64,000 bases of DNA from Streptomyces kaniharaensis. GTDB taxonomy: Bacteria > Actinomycetota > Actinomycetes > Streptomycetales > Streptomycetaceae. The stretch lies in the NCBI RefSeq assembly GCF_009569385.1, contig NZ_WBOF01000001.1:1488001-1552000 (forward strand), in the 5' to 3' direction. The position numbers were made by a program, and so were the translations under genes. Of the stretch, positions 16,278 to 24,259 are shown piece after piece. The notes under the pieces are model-generated. The model was not told the DNA's origin. It searched no databases and saw only the letters and a program-made list of their open reading frames with translations. How positions within the stretch are numbered: the first letter of the stretch is position 1; each line of letters begins with the position of its first letter.

Positions 16278-17078
16278 CTAAGGCTTCTCGCAGGAGTTGC
16301 AGAGCTGCCCATCCACCGCGACAGGCCGCCCGCACATCCCGTCCCGCCCGGGACATTCATGTCGCCGCGCCCCGTCCACGGCATGGCGGGGCGAAGGGAC
16401 GGACGGCACCTTCGCCAACCGCGCCGCGAGAATCGCCCCCACGCTGTGGGTGACCGTCTCCGGTAGCGGCGCGGAAAGGATCCCCGTCAGCGCATCGCGC
16501 GTCCAGCCCCTCGCGAGCAGCCCCTCCACCCGCGTGGCCTGGTCGGTCAGCGGCTTGCCCGCCAACGCCATGCGCGGGTCGCGCCGCCCGAGTTCGAGCA
16601 GCAGCGCCATGCCGACCGTCAACTTCTCGGATGGACGGACGGAAGGGACTTCCACTTCCTTGAGAACCATCTTCTTGGAAGGGCTTCCCGTCCTCCCGGC
16701 GGCTGCCGCCCCAGCTCCAGGCGAACCGGCGGCCGGGGACACGGGAAGCGGCGGCACGGTGTGAACCGCCTTGCCCGTCACCGGCACTTCGTGGACCGAG
16801 ACGACGGTCCGGACCTGCCCGGTCAGCGGGTCCCGCTGCGTCCGCCGCACGTAGTGCCCGGCCGTCTCCAGCTCGCGAAGGGCGCGCGCCACAGTCGCCC
16901 GCCCCTCCACGCTCTTCGCGGCGAGCGTGCGGACGTCCTCGCGAGCCCCGTCGGGCAGGCTGAGCAGGTACCCGAGCAGGCCACGCGCCGCCCAACTCAG
17001 CGAGTGCTTCCGGACGACGTGCCCGTTGTCGAGGATCGTGTACCCGGGGGCATGCCGAGGGATACGATTGATGTGCAT
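16278..17078 (-). CDS. HTH (Rep-like winged helix) DNA-binding protein, family of MHINRIP proteins
   Basis: 266 residues. It begins MHINRIPRHAPGYTILDNGH and continues SLSWAARGLLGYLLSLPDGA, DVRTLAAKSVEGRATVARAL, RELETAGHYVRRTQRDPLTG. This is a widespread Streptomyces helix-turn-helix family found near plasmid and integrative-element remnants. The C-terminus has a likely zinc knuckle CPGRDGMCGRPVAVDGQLCNSC. The start at 17078 is the conserved family start; in-frame ATGs at 17105 and 17126 are less likely. Base composition drops in AT-richer flanks (17060-17220), which hints at acquired DNA. Function unknown; probably a regulator. Confidence 0.8.
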   Translation of the reverse strand: MHINRIPRHAPGYTILDNGHVVRKHSLSWAARGLLGYLLSLPDGAREDVRTLAAKSVEGRATVARALRELETAGHYVRRTQRDPLTGQVRTVVSVHEVPVTGKAVHTVPPLPVSPAAGSPGAGAAAAGRTGSPSKKMVLKEVEVPSVRPSEKLTVGMALLLELGRRDPRMALAGKPLTDQATRVEGLLARGWTRDALTGILSAPLPETVTHSVGAILAARLAKVPSVPSPRHAVDGARRHECPGRDGMCGRPVAVDGQLCNSCEKP

Positions 17079-17311
17079 TCGGGAGCCCTTTACTCCTAGT
17101 GCCATACCCCGGGGTGTTGGTAGCACCGCCGGGGCTCACTGTTTGCGGAGCGCTGATAGCCGCCCGCGCCGCAATGTTCACCGTAATGCGGCAACGATGC
17201 GTCAAACTCCGATCTCAGTCACCCATTCGGGCGGCGCAAGCGCACACAGCCCAGCGCGCCCCAGGCTCACGCAGCCCGGGGCGCGCTGTTCGCATTGAGT
17301 TCGCGACGGGC

Positions 17312-17635
17312 TCAGGCCTTCGGGCCCGCCGACTGGACGACCTCGAAGGACCAGAGGGTGGAGCCGGTGGCGGCGGGGCGCTTGGGCGCCTCGCCCTCCG
17401 CACCGCCACGGTGGGCGGCCTGCATGGGGCCCTCCATCCAGGCCTTGAAGTCCTCCTCGCTGCGCCAGCGGGTGTAGACCAGGTACTGATCGGTGCCCTC
17501 GACCGGGCGGAGGAGCTCGAACCACTCGAAGCCGTCCGAGTTCTCCACGGCGCCGGCCCGCGAGGCGAACCGCCTCTCCAGTTCCTCGCGCTGCTCGGCG
17601 GGAACCGTCAGTACGTTGATCTTGACGACGGACAT
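17312..17635 (-). CDS. Antibiotic-biosynthesis-monooxygenase (ABM) domain protein
   Basis: 107 residues; ferredoxin-like dimeric alpha/beta barrel of the ABM / heme-degrading monooxygenase type. Typical stretches: VVKINVLTVPAEQREELERR, GFEWFELLRPVEGTDQYLVY, TRWRSEEDFKAWM. The ATG at 17635 has AAGGAG 7 bases upstream. Stand-alone small gene. IsdG-type heme ligands are not obvious, so the substrate is open; quinol oxidation or heme handling are possibilities. Confidence 0.85.
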   Translation of the reverse strand: MSVVKINVLTVPAEQREELERRFASRAGAVENSDGFEWFELLRPVEGTDQYLVYTRWRSEEDFKAWMEGPMQAAHRGGAEGEAPKRPAATGSTLWSFEVVQSAGPKA

Positions 17636-17720
17636 GCCGCTCCTTCTCGTCCGCCGGGGCTCGCGAACGGCCGCCGGCTCGGTTACTGCGAGCAGTCTCC
17701 TACACCTCACACCCCGTAGG

Positions 17721-17998
17721 TCAGGCGATCCACGGCGGCACGACGCGCTCGTCGTTCTTCGGCGCGAGGCCGCAGGCGCCCTCGGGGGTGACGGCGTCCG
17801 GGTTGTAGGCGTGCGCCGGGGACGGACCGGCGACGACGGCGGTGAAACCCTTGTCGGTCGTGACCCGCGGGCGGCGCCGGCCGGCAGGACGAGGGTGTCG
17901 CCGGCGGCGACGGCTACCGTGTCGCCGGCGAGGTCGACGGTGGCGGTGCCGCTCAGGAACGTCCAGATCTGCTCGACGTCTGCGGACTTGCCACCACA
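17721..17998 (-). pseudogene. Remnant of a cupin-domain protein (5'-truncated, frameshifted)
   Basis: Leftward, one frame reads CGGKSADVEQIWTFLSGTAT then VDLAGDTVAVAAGDTLVLPA, a cupin barrel strand pair. At about 17865-17880 the sense frame jumps, and a second frame carries VTTDKGFTAVVAGPSPAHAY and ends APKNDERVVPPWIA. No start or N-terminal strands precede it. It is a broken gene fragment, not an intact 95-residue protein. Confidence 0.7.
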
Positions 17999-18008
17999 GA
18001 CGCATCAA

Positions 18009-18448
18009 TTTCCTTGGATCGGCAGGAAGTTGTCAGGCGCGGCTCGCCCCGATCTCCGCGATCGACCTGACCGTCTTCACCGGCGCGACCCGCTGCTGGC
18101 GTCATTCCCTCCGGCGGCCCTGGCGCACCGGCCCGGGCGGCCGGCCGGCACAGAAGGAGCAGCTGAGGCCGGATCCGCGCCGGTGATCACTCCGCGCTCA
18201 CCAAGCCACCGAAATACTGCCGGAATTGCTCTGGTTTGCACCGCCCGCGCGAGCCGACCGTAACCGCCACAACAGTCACCCTCACCTCGACTGTTCATCA
18301 GGGGCCAACCACCACCAACCGGTACAACCCCACCGCGGGACGGTCGGACGGCCCTGTCCACCCTCAGGGACGTCCTGCATAATCAGGCGCGATCGCGAGC
18401 CCGGGACCGCCCCGGACAGCACGCCCGAGACCCGAGGAGGACCGGCCG
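18009..18448. other. Gene-free stretch upstream of the peptidoglycan-binding protein
   Basis: About 440 bases with no convincing coding frame. The left half is likely decayed coding DNA linked to the cupin remnant. The right half (18230-18448) is less GC-rich and should hold the promoter of the next gene; CGAGGAGGACC just before 18449 is its ribosome site. No palindrome or hairpin of note. Confidence 0.5.
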
Positions 18449-19525
18449 ATGCCGGACCAGCACTGCCCGACGTGCGGCACCGCACGCTCCGCCGGGTGCG
18501 GCTGCCTCCCGGATCCGAGCCTCACCGAGACCACCGTCCTCCCGCACGTCGAGGGCCCGCCGCTGGTCCGCCCGTACGTGCCGCAGGCGGCCGGCCAGGT
18601 GGCCGAGGAGCCGCGACCGCCCGCCGACCCGTTCGCGACCACCGTCCTGCCGCCGGTCGCCCCGATGCAACCGCCGTTCGCCCCCGTGCAGCCCCCGCTC
18701 GGGCCGCCTCCGCTCGGGCCGGACGCCGACGCCTACGCCACCACCGTCCTGCCGCCGATGCCCCCGACCGGGCCCGGGGCGTACGCGACGACGGTGCTGC
18801 CCCCCGTGGGACAGCCGGGGCACCCCCAGCCCGGGGACGACATCGGCTTCTTCCCGTTCGACCAGTCGGCACCCGAACCAGAGCCCGCCGGAGGGCGGGC
18901 CGTGCGGCGGGCGGCCGAGCAGGCCGAGCAGAGCCCCATCGCCCGGCACAAGATGCTGATCGCGGGCGTCGGGGCCGGGCTGCTGGCGCTCACCGTCGGC
19001 CTCGCGTACGCGGTGACGCCCTCGCCCGAGCCGGTCCACCAGGCGCAGCCGCTGCCCACCAACACGCTCGTGCCCGCGCCGATGGACCCGACCACCCAGG
19101 CCGCCCCGACCCCGAGCTCGGCGCCGCCCACCAGCGAGACGCCGAGCCCGACGCCCACCAGAACGACCAGGCCGAGCCCGACCAGAACGGCCACCCCCAC
19201 CCCCACCCCGACGCCGACCCCCACGCCCACCCCGACACCGATGCCCACCCCCACCCCGACACCGACGCCCACCCCCACCCCGACACCGACGCCCACCCTG
19301 CGGGTGCTCCAGGTCGGGATGATCGGGGCCGACGTCAGGGACATGCAGCAACGCCTCTGGGCCGCCGAGTGCGGACTCGTCGACAAGTCGATCATCTCCG
19401 GCACCTTCGACGACTGGACGAGGACGGTGCTCATGAGCTACCAGCGGGACAACCGCATCAAGGGCGAGACCGGCGTCTACGGCCCCAAGACCCAGGCCGC
19501 CCTCGCCTCCGACCAGGGCTGCTGA
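18449..19525 (+). CDS. Zinc-ribbon / TM / Thr-Pro linker / peptidoglycan-binding protein
   Basis: 358 residues. The N-terminal Cys cluster [15 protein letters not shown] (residues 5-19) looks like a zinc ribbon. A Pro-rich cytoplasmic region contains four copies of an ATTVLPP-type motif ([32 protein letters not shown]), which look like kinase-substrate or docking repeats. One TM helix spans about residues 170-190, then a Thr-Pro spacer of over 30 residues, and a C-terminal PG_binding_1 domain ([20 protein letters not shown] and [14 protein letters not shown]). It should span the membrane with the sugar-binding end in the wall. The repeated TTVLPP with nearby Thr suggests Ser/Thr kinase control (inference). 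Confidence 0.8.
   Translation: MPDQHCPTCGTARSAGCGCLPDPSLTETTVLPHVEGPPLVRPYVPQAAGQVAEEPRPPADPFATTVLPPVAPMQPPFAPVQPPLGPPPLGPDADAYATTVLPPMPPTGPGAYATTVLPPVGQPGHPQPGDDIGFFPFDQSAPEPEPAGGRAVRRAAEQAEQSPIARHKMLIAGVGAGLLALTVGLAYAVTPSPEPVHQAQPLPTNTLVPAPMDPTTQAAPTPSSAPPTSETPSPTPTRTTRPSPTRTATPTPTPTPTPTPTPTPMPTPTPTPTPTPTPTPTPTLRVLQVGMIGADVRDMQQRLWAAECGLVDKSIISGTFDDWTRTVLMSYQRDNRIKGETGVYGPKTQAALASDQGC
19190..19300. repeat. Thr-Pro coding microsatellite
   Basis: Repeated ACCCCCACCCCGACGCC-type hexamer blocks code for (TP)n in the wall spacer of the preceding protein; copy number is likely variable between strains. Confidence 0.85.
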
Positions 19526-19545
19526 ACCCGGCGCCCTGCCGTCCG

Positions 19546-20130
19546 TCAGCCGATGACGGCCTTGACGATGCCGACGGCCGCCAGCACCACCATGATCGCC
19601 GCCGCGACCCGGACGATCAGCTTCATCGGCACGTGCTTCAGCAGCTTCTGCCCGCCCACGATGGCGATCCCGCCGACCGCGCACAGCGCCAGCCACGCGC
19701 CGAGGCCGACCGCCGCCGGATCGGCGTACTTGGCGGCCAGGTTGGCGGTCATGATCTGGGTGAGGTCGCCGAACTCGGCGACCGCGACGACCGCGAAGCT
19801 CGCCCCGGCCACCTTCCAGAAGCTGTTCGCGGACGGCTCCTTGGCGGCATGCCCGTCCTCGTCGTCCCCGCCGTGGAAGAGCAGCATCGCGGCGCCGACG
19901 AGGAACAGCGCCGCGGTGACGCCCTCCACCCAGCGGTGCGGCAGCAGCGAGAGCAGGTGCCCGGCGGCCAGGGCGAGGCCCACGTGGAGCGCGAAGGCGG
20001 CGGCGATGCCCGCGAAGACGTAGCTCGCGCGGTACCTGGTGCCGAGCACCAGGCTGGCCAGGGCGGTCTTGTCCGGCAGTTCGGCCAGGAAGATGATGCC
20101 GAACGTCAGGACGGCCACGGTCAAACTCAT
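19546..20130 (-). CDS. GDT1/TMEM165 (UPF0016) family cation exporter, probably Mn2+
   Basis: 194 residues, six TM helices in two homologous halves, each with the family motif: FLAELPDKTALASLVLG (about 15-31) and VAEFGDLTQIMTANLAAK (about 118-135), the E-x-G/P-D-K/L-T pattern that binds the cation. A charged loop with HGGDDEDGHAAKE separates the halves. Its leader is a manganese riboswitch (20220-20325), which supports Mn2+ export from the cytoplasm. ATG at 20130. Monocistronic. Confidence 0.92.
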   Translation of the reverse strand: MSLTVAVLTFGIIFLAELPDKTALASLVLGTRYRASYVFAGIAAAFALHVGLALAAGHLLSLLPHRWVEGVTAALFLVGAAMLLFHGGDDEDGHAAKEPSANSFWKVAGASFAVVAVAEFGDLTQIMTANLAAKYADPAAVGLGAWLALCAVGGIAIVGGQKLLKHVPMKLIVRVAAAIMVVLAAVGIVKAVIG

Positions 20131-20219
20131 CGGGATCGGATTCCTCGGTCGGGCTGTCCGGCCGCCGCGGTTCCGTCAGGGGTCGCCTCGGCCCGACAGC
20201 ACTGGTCATGGTCACAGCA

Positions 20220-20325
20220 CTGCGGCCGAAGGTCTCGCCGGCACCGCTCACCGAGCGATGCCCCGGGCGCCGGGCCCCGGGGGGGCCAGTATGTCGACGG
20301 TCCGGTGGAGGGCTACTCCCCTTCA
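20220..20325 (-). promoter_or_regulatory. yybP-ykoY manganese riboswitch
   Basis: On the minus strand, AAGGGGAGTAGC (20323-20312) and GGCGAGACCTT (20239-20229) are the two conserved internal loops of the yybP-ykoY aptamer, about 75 bases apart with a G/C-rich stem between. About 90 bases separate it from the GDT1 start, room for an expression platform. High Mn2+ should switch the exporter on. Confidence 0.88.
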
Positions 20326-20395
20326 ACGCCGTCCAGGGTACCCGACGAGGTCGGGTCAGCAGTCCGGCGCCCGAGTCCGCAGGAGCCGCCGGCGT

Positions 20396-22006
20396 TCATA
20401 CCCAGCTGGTGAACCACATCCGGTCCTGCCAGGACGTCAGCGGGATCACCTCCGCCGTGTACAGCGGGTAGAAGAAGGCGAAGCACCCGACGATCGCGAG
20501 CACGATCAGCCCGGCCGCCGCCGCGCCGATCCGGCGGCGCCGGGGGGTGCAGCCGGGCGGGCCGAGGATCGCGCCGAGCAGCTGCGCGACGGCCAGGCAC
20601 AGGAACGGCACCAGGACGACCATGTAGAAGGAGAAGATCGTCCGCTCCTGGTACTGGAACCAGGGCAGGTAGATCCCGGCCACCGCGCACAGCACGGCAC
20701 CGGAGCGCCAGTCGCGGCGGAAGAACCACCGCCAGAGCAGGTAGACCAGCGCGAAGCAGGCCGTCCACCACAGCAGCGGGGTGCCGAGGCCGAGGATCTG
20801 CGCCGCACAGCCGCCGGGGGCGGTGCAGCCCCGCTGCCCGATGGGGACCTGCTCCCAGTACATGGAGACCGGGCGGCCGACGACCAGCCAGCTGAACGGG
20901 TTCGACTGGTAGGTGTGCGGGGTGCTCAGCCCGGTGTTGAAGTCGTACATCTGCGAGTGGTAGTGCCAGAGGCTGCGCAGCGGCGCGGGCACCCAGCTCA
21001 TCGACACCTGCGGCAGCGGGATGCCGAGGAAGCTGTCCGGGGATAGCCCGGCCCGACCGTCGGCCCAGTGCCGGTCGTACCCGCCGCCGCCGTTGCCGCC
21101 GCTCGCGAACCAGCCGCTCCAGGCGCCGACGTAGACGACGACGGCGGAGCCGACCATGGCGAGGAAGGCGGGCACGGCGTCCCGGCGCAGCATCGAGCGC
21201 CAGGGGCGGCGGGCGCCGGCCCAGCGGCGGCCGGACTGGTCCCAGAGCACGGTCAGGATGCCGAAGGCGGCGAGGATCATGACGCCGTTCCACTTGACCG
21301 CGGCGGCGGCGCCGACGAGCACCCCGGCGGCGATCCGCCAGGGGCGCAGGCCGAGCGTCACCGTGTCGCCGTCCTCGGCGACCGCGAGCCGGGCGCGCGC
21401 GTGGTCGCGGTCGATCAGCAGGCTGCCGAAGGCGGCGAGGACGAAGAACATCTGGACGCCGTCGAGCAGGCTCACCCGGCTCATCACCAGCTGGAGGCCG
21501 TCGACGGCCATCAGCAGGGCGGCGGTGCAGCCGATCAGGGTGGAGCCGAAGAGGCGGCGGCCGATCCGGGCCAGCATGAGCACCGTGACGGTGCCGAGCA
21601 GGGCGGTCATGAACCGCCAGCCGAAGGGGTGCAGGCCGAAGAGCTGCTCGCCGATGGCGATCACCCACTTGCCGAGCGGCGGGTGGGCGATGAACTCGGA
21701 CGCGGGGGTGAGCGGGATGCTCTGCGGGACGGCCAGGATGTCGGTGTTGGCGTGGTCCGGCCAGGTGCCCTCGTAGCCCTGCTGGAGCAGAGACCAGGCG
21801 TCCTTGGGGTAGTACGTCTCGTCGAAGACGAAGGCGTTGGGGTAGCCGAGGTTCCAGAACCGCAGCAGGCCGGCGAAGAGCGCGACGCCGATCGGCCCGA
21901 GCCAGCCCGACCACTCGATCCGGTCGGCGGCCCGGCGGAGCGGTCCCGGCCGGCCCGGTGCGGGGGCCGGTGCTGCCGGAGGGTGCGTGAGCGCCGCTTG
22001 CGTCAT
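20396..22006 (-). CDS. pmt: Dolichyl-phosphate-mannose protein O-mannosyltransferase (GT39)
   Basis: 536 residues, polytopic. It transfers mannose from polyprenyl-phosphate-mannose to Ser/Thr of exported proteins. Family hallmarks: LRFWNLGYPNAFVFDETYYP (the DE motif in the first outer loop), EFIAHPPLGKW, AVKWNG, YDFNTGLSTPHTYQSNPFSW and WFQYQERTIFSFYMVVLVPF. The ATG at 22006 (MTQAALTHPP) is chosen; the frame stays open to a TTG at 22108 that would add 34 residues. The Thr/Pro-rich wall proteins of this window are plausible substrates. Ends 265 bases before the Mn-riboswitch gene, same direction, so it needs its own terminator; none is obvious. Confidence 0.92.
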   Translation of the reverse strand: MTQAALTHPPAAPAPAPGRPGPLRRAADRIEWSGWLGPIGVALFAGLLRFWNLGYPNAFVFDETYYPKDAWSLLQQGYEGTWPDHANTDILAVPQSIPLTPASEFIAHPPLGKWVIAIGEQLFGLHPFGWRFMTALLGTVTVLMLARIGRRLFGSTLIGCTAALLMAVDGLQLVMSRVSLLDGVQMFFVLAAFGSLLIDRDHARARLAVAEDGDTVTLGLRPWRIAAGVLVGAAAAVKWNGVMILAAFGILTVLWDQSGRRWAGARRPWRSMLRRDAVPAFLAMVGSAVVVYVGAWSGWFASGGNGGGGYDRHWADGRAGLSPDSFLGIPLPQVSMSWVPAPLRSLWHYHSQMYDFNTGLSTPHTYQSNPFSWLVVGRPVSMYWEQVPIGQRGCTAPGGCAAQILGLGTPLLWWTACFALVYLLWRWFFRRDWRSGAVLCAVAGIYLPWFQYQERTIFSFYMVVLVPFLCLAVAQLLGAILGPPGCTPRRRRIGAAAAGLIVLAIVGCFAFFYPLYTAEVIPLTSWQDRMWFTSWV

Positions 22007-22117
22007 AGCCTCGCCGATTCGCCTGTGTGCCGCTGTGCCGGTGGCTGCCGTGCCGGCCGGGGCCGGGCGGTCAACAGGCACTGACACTATGTGGGCGGTG
22101 GTGGTCAAGCCAAGCGC

Positions 22118-22154
22118 GACGGGCGCCGACCAGGTGACCTGGTCGGCGCCCGTC
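22118..22154 (-). terminator. Hairpin terminator of the MFS gene
   Basis: Perfect 17-bp stem GACGGGCGCCGACCAGG with a 3-base loop, 24 bases beyond the leftward MFS stop (22178). It also insulates the mannosyltransferase promoter. Confidence 0.85.
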
Positions 22155-22177
22155 CGTACGCCCGTGCACGCGTCCCG

Positions 22178-23494
22178 CTACGCGGCCGTCTGCAGCTCCC
22201 GCACCGGGATGGCGTGGACCACCACGGCCGGGGCCGCGTTGTCCTGCTCCGGCGTGAGGTGCGGGCGCAGCCGCAGCGCCAGGGCGACGATCAGCAGCGT
22301 GCAGCCCGCCATGGCCGCGAGGTAGAGCGGCCAGGTGCCGGAGCCGACCAGCAGCACGCCGACGGCCGGGCCGACCGCGATCGCGATCTGCTTCACCAGG
22401 GCGAACCCGGCGTTGTACGTGCCGAGCAGGCGGGTCGGGGCGAGATCGGCGACGATCGGGGCCATGGTGGGCGCGAGCAGCGACTCGCCGACGCCGAACA
22501 GGGCGTAGATCGAGACGATCGCGATCGTGGCGGCCATGGTCTCGGTCCGGATCAGACCGGCGACCAGGGCCATCGTCCAGGCGCCGAGCCAGACCAGGCC
22601 AGCCGCGGCCATCGCGGTGGTGCGGCGGCGGCGCGCGGTGAGGCGCACCATGAACATCTGCAGCACGACGATGGTCAGCGCGTTGGCGCCGATCGCGAAG
22701 CCCAGGGTGGAGGGCGCGGTGCCGACGGTGTCGGTGGCGAAGGCCGCGACGCCGGACTCGAACTGGCCGTAGCAGGTGAAGAAGATCAGCCCGGCGAGCG
22801 CGCAGAGCCGCAGCATCGCCCGGTCGGCGACCAGCGCGCGCAGGCCCTGGGGCCCGTCGGTCTTCTGCTGGACGAGGGTCAGCGGGGCCGCCGGCATCCG
22901 GGCGGTGCCGGTGATCAGGGCCAGGCCGACGAGGGTCGCCGCCTCGATGGTGAACAGCCGGGTCAGGCTGGCCGGGTCGGCGACGTCGACGATCTGCCCG
23001 CCGACCAGCGCACCGAGGCCCATGCCCAGGTTGACCAGGGTGAACTGCAGCGCGAAGGCGTGCGCCCGGGTCGCCGTGGTGGAGCAGCGGACGATCATGG
23101 TGGCGAGCGCCGGCTGGCAGGTGGTGATCCCCCCGCCGAACAGGAAGGACGAGACCAGCAGGGCCGCGGTGGTCGTGGCGTGGCCGAAGGCGAACGCGCC
23201 GGTGGCGGCGAGCGCGGTGCCGGCCAGCAGGACGGGCCGGGGGCCGTACCGGTCGATGCCGCGGCCGGTGAGCGGAAGGACGGCGAGCGCGGCCAGCGCG
23301 AAGACGGTGAACACCGTCCCGGCCGCCACCGAGCCCAGCCCGCGCACCTGGTCCACGTACACGAACATGTACGGCATCGTGAACCCGCTGCCGAACGCAC
23401 TGAGCGCGTTGCCGATCTGGACGCGGCGCAGCGGGCCGCCCGCCCCGTGCCGCTGCTGCCTCTGCTGCTTCACCGTGCCGGTCACCGTGCACAT
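22178..23494 (-). CDS. Major facilitator superfamily transporter (probable exporter)
   Basis: 438 residues, 12 TM helices. The loop 2-3 motif appears as PLTGRGIDRYGPRPVLLAG (G-x-x-x-D-R-x-G-x-R family pattern). It has a basic N-terminus and a central basic loop (RRRRTTAM). ATG at 23494 with AGGAAGGG 1-8 bases upstream. It is divergent from a MarR gene across an operator-rich gap (23495-23629), the usual layout of a MarR-controlled drug exporter. Substrate unknown. Confidence 0.88.
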   Translation of the reverse strand: MCTVTGTVKQQRQQRHGAGGPLRRVQIGNALSAFGSGFTMPYMFVYVDQVRGLGSVAAGTVFTVFALAALAVLPLTGRGIDRYGPRPVLLAGTALAATGAFAFGHATTTAALLVSSFLFGGGITTCQPALATMIVRCSTTATRAHAFALQFTLVNLGMGLGALVGGQIVDVADPASLTRLFTIEAATLVGLALITGTARMPAAPLTLVQQKTDGPQGLRALVADRAMLRLCALAGLIFFTCYGQFESGVAAFATDTVGTAPSTLGFAIGANALTIVVLQMFMVRLTARRRRTTAMAAAGLVWLGAWTMALVAGLIRTETMAATIAIVSIYALFGVGESLLAPTMAPIVADLAPTRLLGTYNAGFALVKQIAIAVGPAVGVLLVGSGTWPLYLAAMAGCTLLIVALALRLRPHLTPEQDNAAPAVVVHAIPVRELQTAA

Positions 23495-23517
23495 CCCTTC
23501 CTGGATTCAACTGGATA

Positions 23518-23600
23518 CTCTTAAGTCCAGAAGATTTCAGAGCTAAACTTTGATGGTTAAGTCTTAGCATTGGAAGGCTGAGGAGTCAAAGGCTTAAGAG
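23518..23600. promoter_or_regulatory. Likely MarR operator region
   Basis: An AT-rich divergent promoter with CTCTTAAG (23518-23525) and its inverse CTTAAGAG (23593-23600), and a related TTAAGTCTTA half-site pair at 23557-23566. The three TTAAG-centred sites are evenly placed between the MFS and marR starts. Confidence 0.5.
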
Positions 23601-23629
23601 ATGCACGGCCCCGTGCGACACTGGTGCGC

Positions 23630-24190
23630 ATGACTACGGACAAGCCCGCGCCGGCCAAGTCCCGGGAGCTCGGCATCGCCGAGCAGGTGGCCGTCTACCA
23701 GCGGGAATTCCCCACGGTGGACCCGCAGGTGGAGACCATCGTGCAGACGTTGTCCCGGGTCGCCCGGCGGATGGGCGTGGCCTACGACCGGCAACTGACT
23801 GTGCTTGGGATCACCTCCGCCGAGTGGGAGGTACTCAAGGCGCTGGTCGTCGCCGGCAGCCCGTACCGGCTGGGGCCGGGCGAGCTGGCCAAGCGGCTCG
23901 GGCTGACGCCTGCGGCGATGACGCACCGGATCGACCGGATGGTGGCCGAGGACCTGGTCACCCGGGAACGGGACGAGTCCAACCGGGTGCGGGTGATCAT
24001 CGAGCTCACCGAGAACGGCCGCGACAAGTGGCTGGAGTCGATGCGGATGGCGGCGGTGTTCGAGGAGGAACTGCTCCAGGACGTCAAGGGCGAGGAGCGG
24101 GCCGTGCTGTCCGCGATGCTGGCGCGGATGCTGCGGCGGATCGAGGAGAGCCAGCCGGACGCGCTCGGGCGCACCGCCGATCTGACGTAG
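23630..24190 (+). CDS. MarR-family transcriptional regulator
   Basis: 186 residues. Winged-helix core: LGITSAEWEVLKALVVAGSP, YRLGPGELAKRLGLTPAAMT and HRIDRMVAEDLVTRERDESN. A longer N-terminal helix region than classic MarR. ATG at 23630 (MTTDKP) is preferred over the GTG at 23624. Presumed autorepressor and repressor of the divergent MFS transporter; its inducer is probably the pump substrate. Confidence 0.9.
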   Translation: MTTDKPAPAKSRELGIAEQVAVYQREFPTVDPQVETIVQTLSRVARRMGVAYDRQLTVLGITSAEWEVLKALVVAGSPYRLGPGELAKRLGLTPAAMTHRIDRMVAEDLVTRERDESNRVRVIIELTENGRDKWLESMRMAAVFEEELLQDVKGEERAVLSAMLARMLRRIEESQPDALGRTADLT

Positions 24191-24201
24191 GCGGACACGG
24201 C

Positions 24202-24240
24202 TCCGGCCCGCCGGGAGAGTCACTCTCCCGGCGGGCCGGA
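24202..24240. terminator. Bidirectional hairpin between marR and chitinase
   Basis: Nearly continuous 19-bp inverted repeat, TCCGGCCCGCCGGGAGAGT and its complement with one central base, between the convergent stops at 24190 and 24260. Confidence 0.85.
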
Positions 24241-24259
24241 CACTGCCGTCAGCCGGGTG

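Noticed and set aside
18226..20412. 728-codon plus-strand frame
   Set aside because: Runs through several genes in the wrong frame with Arg/Pro-rich low-complexity sequence.
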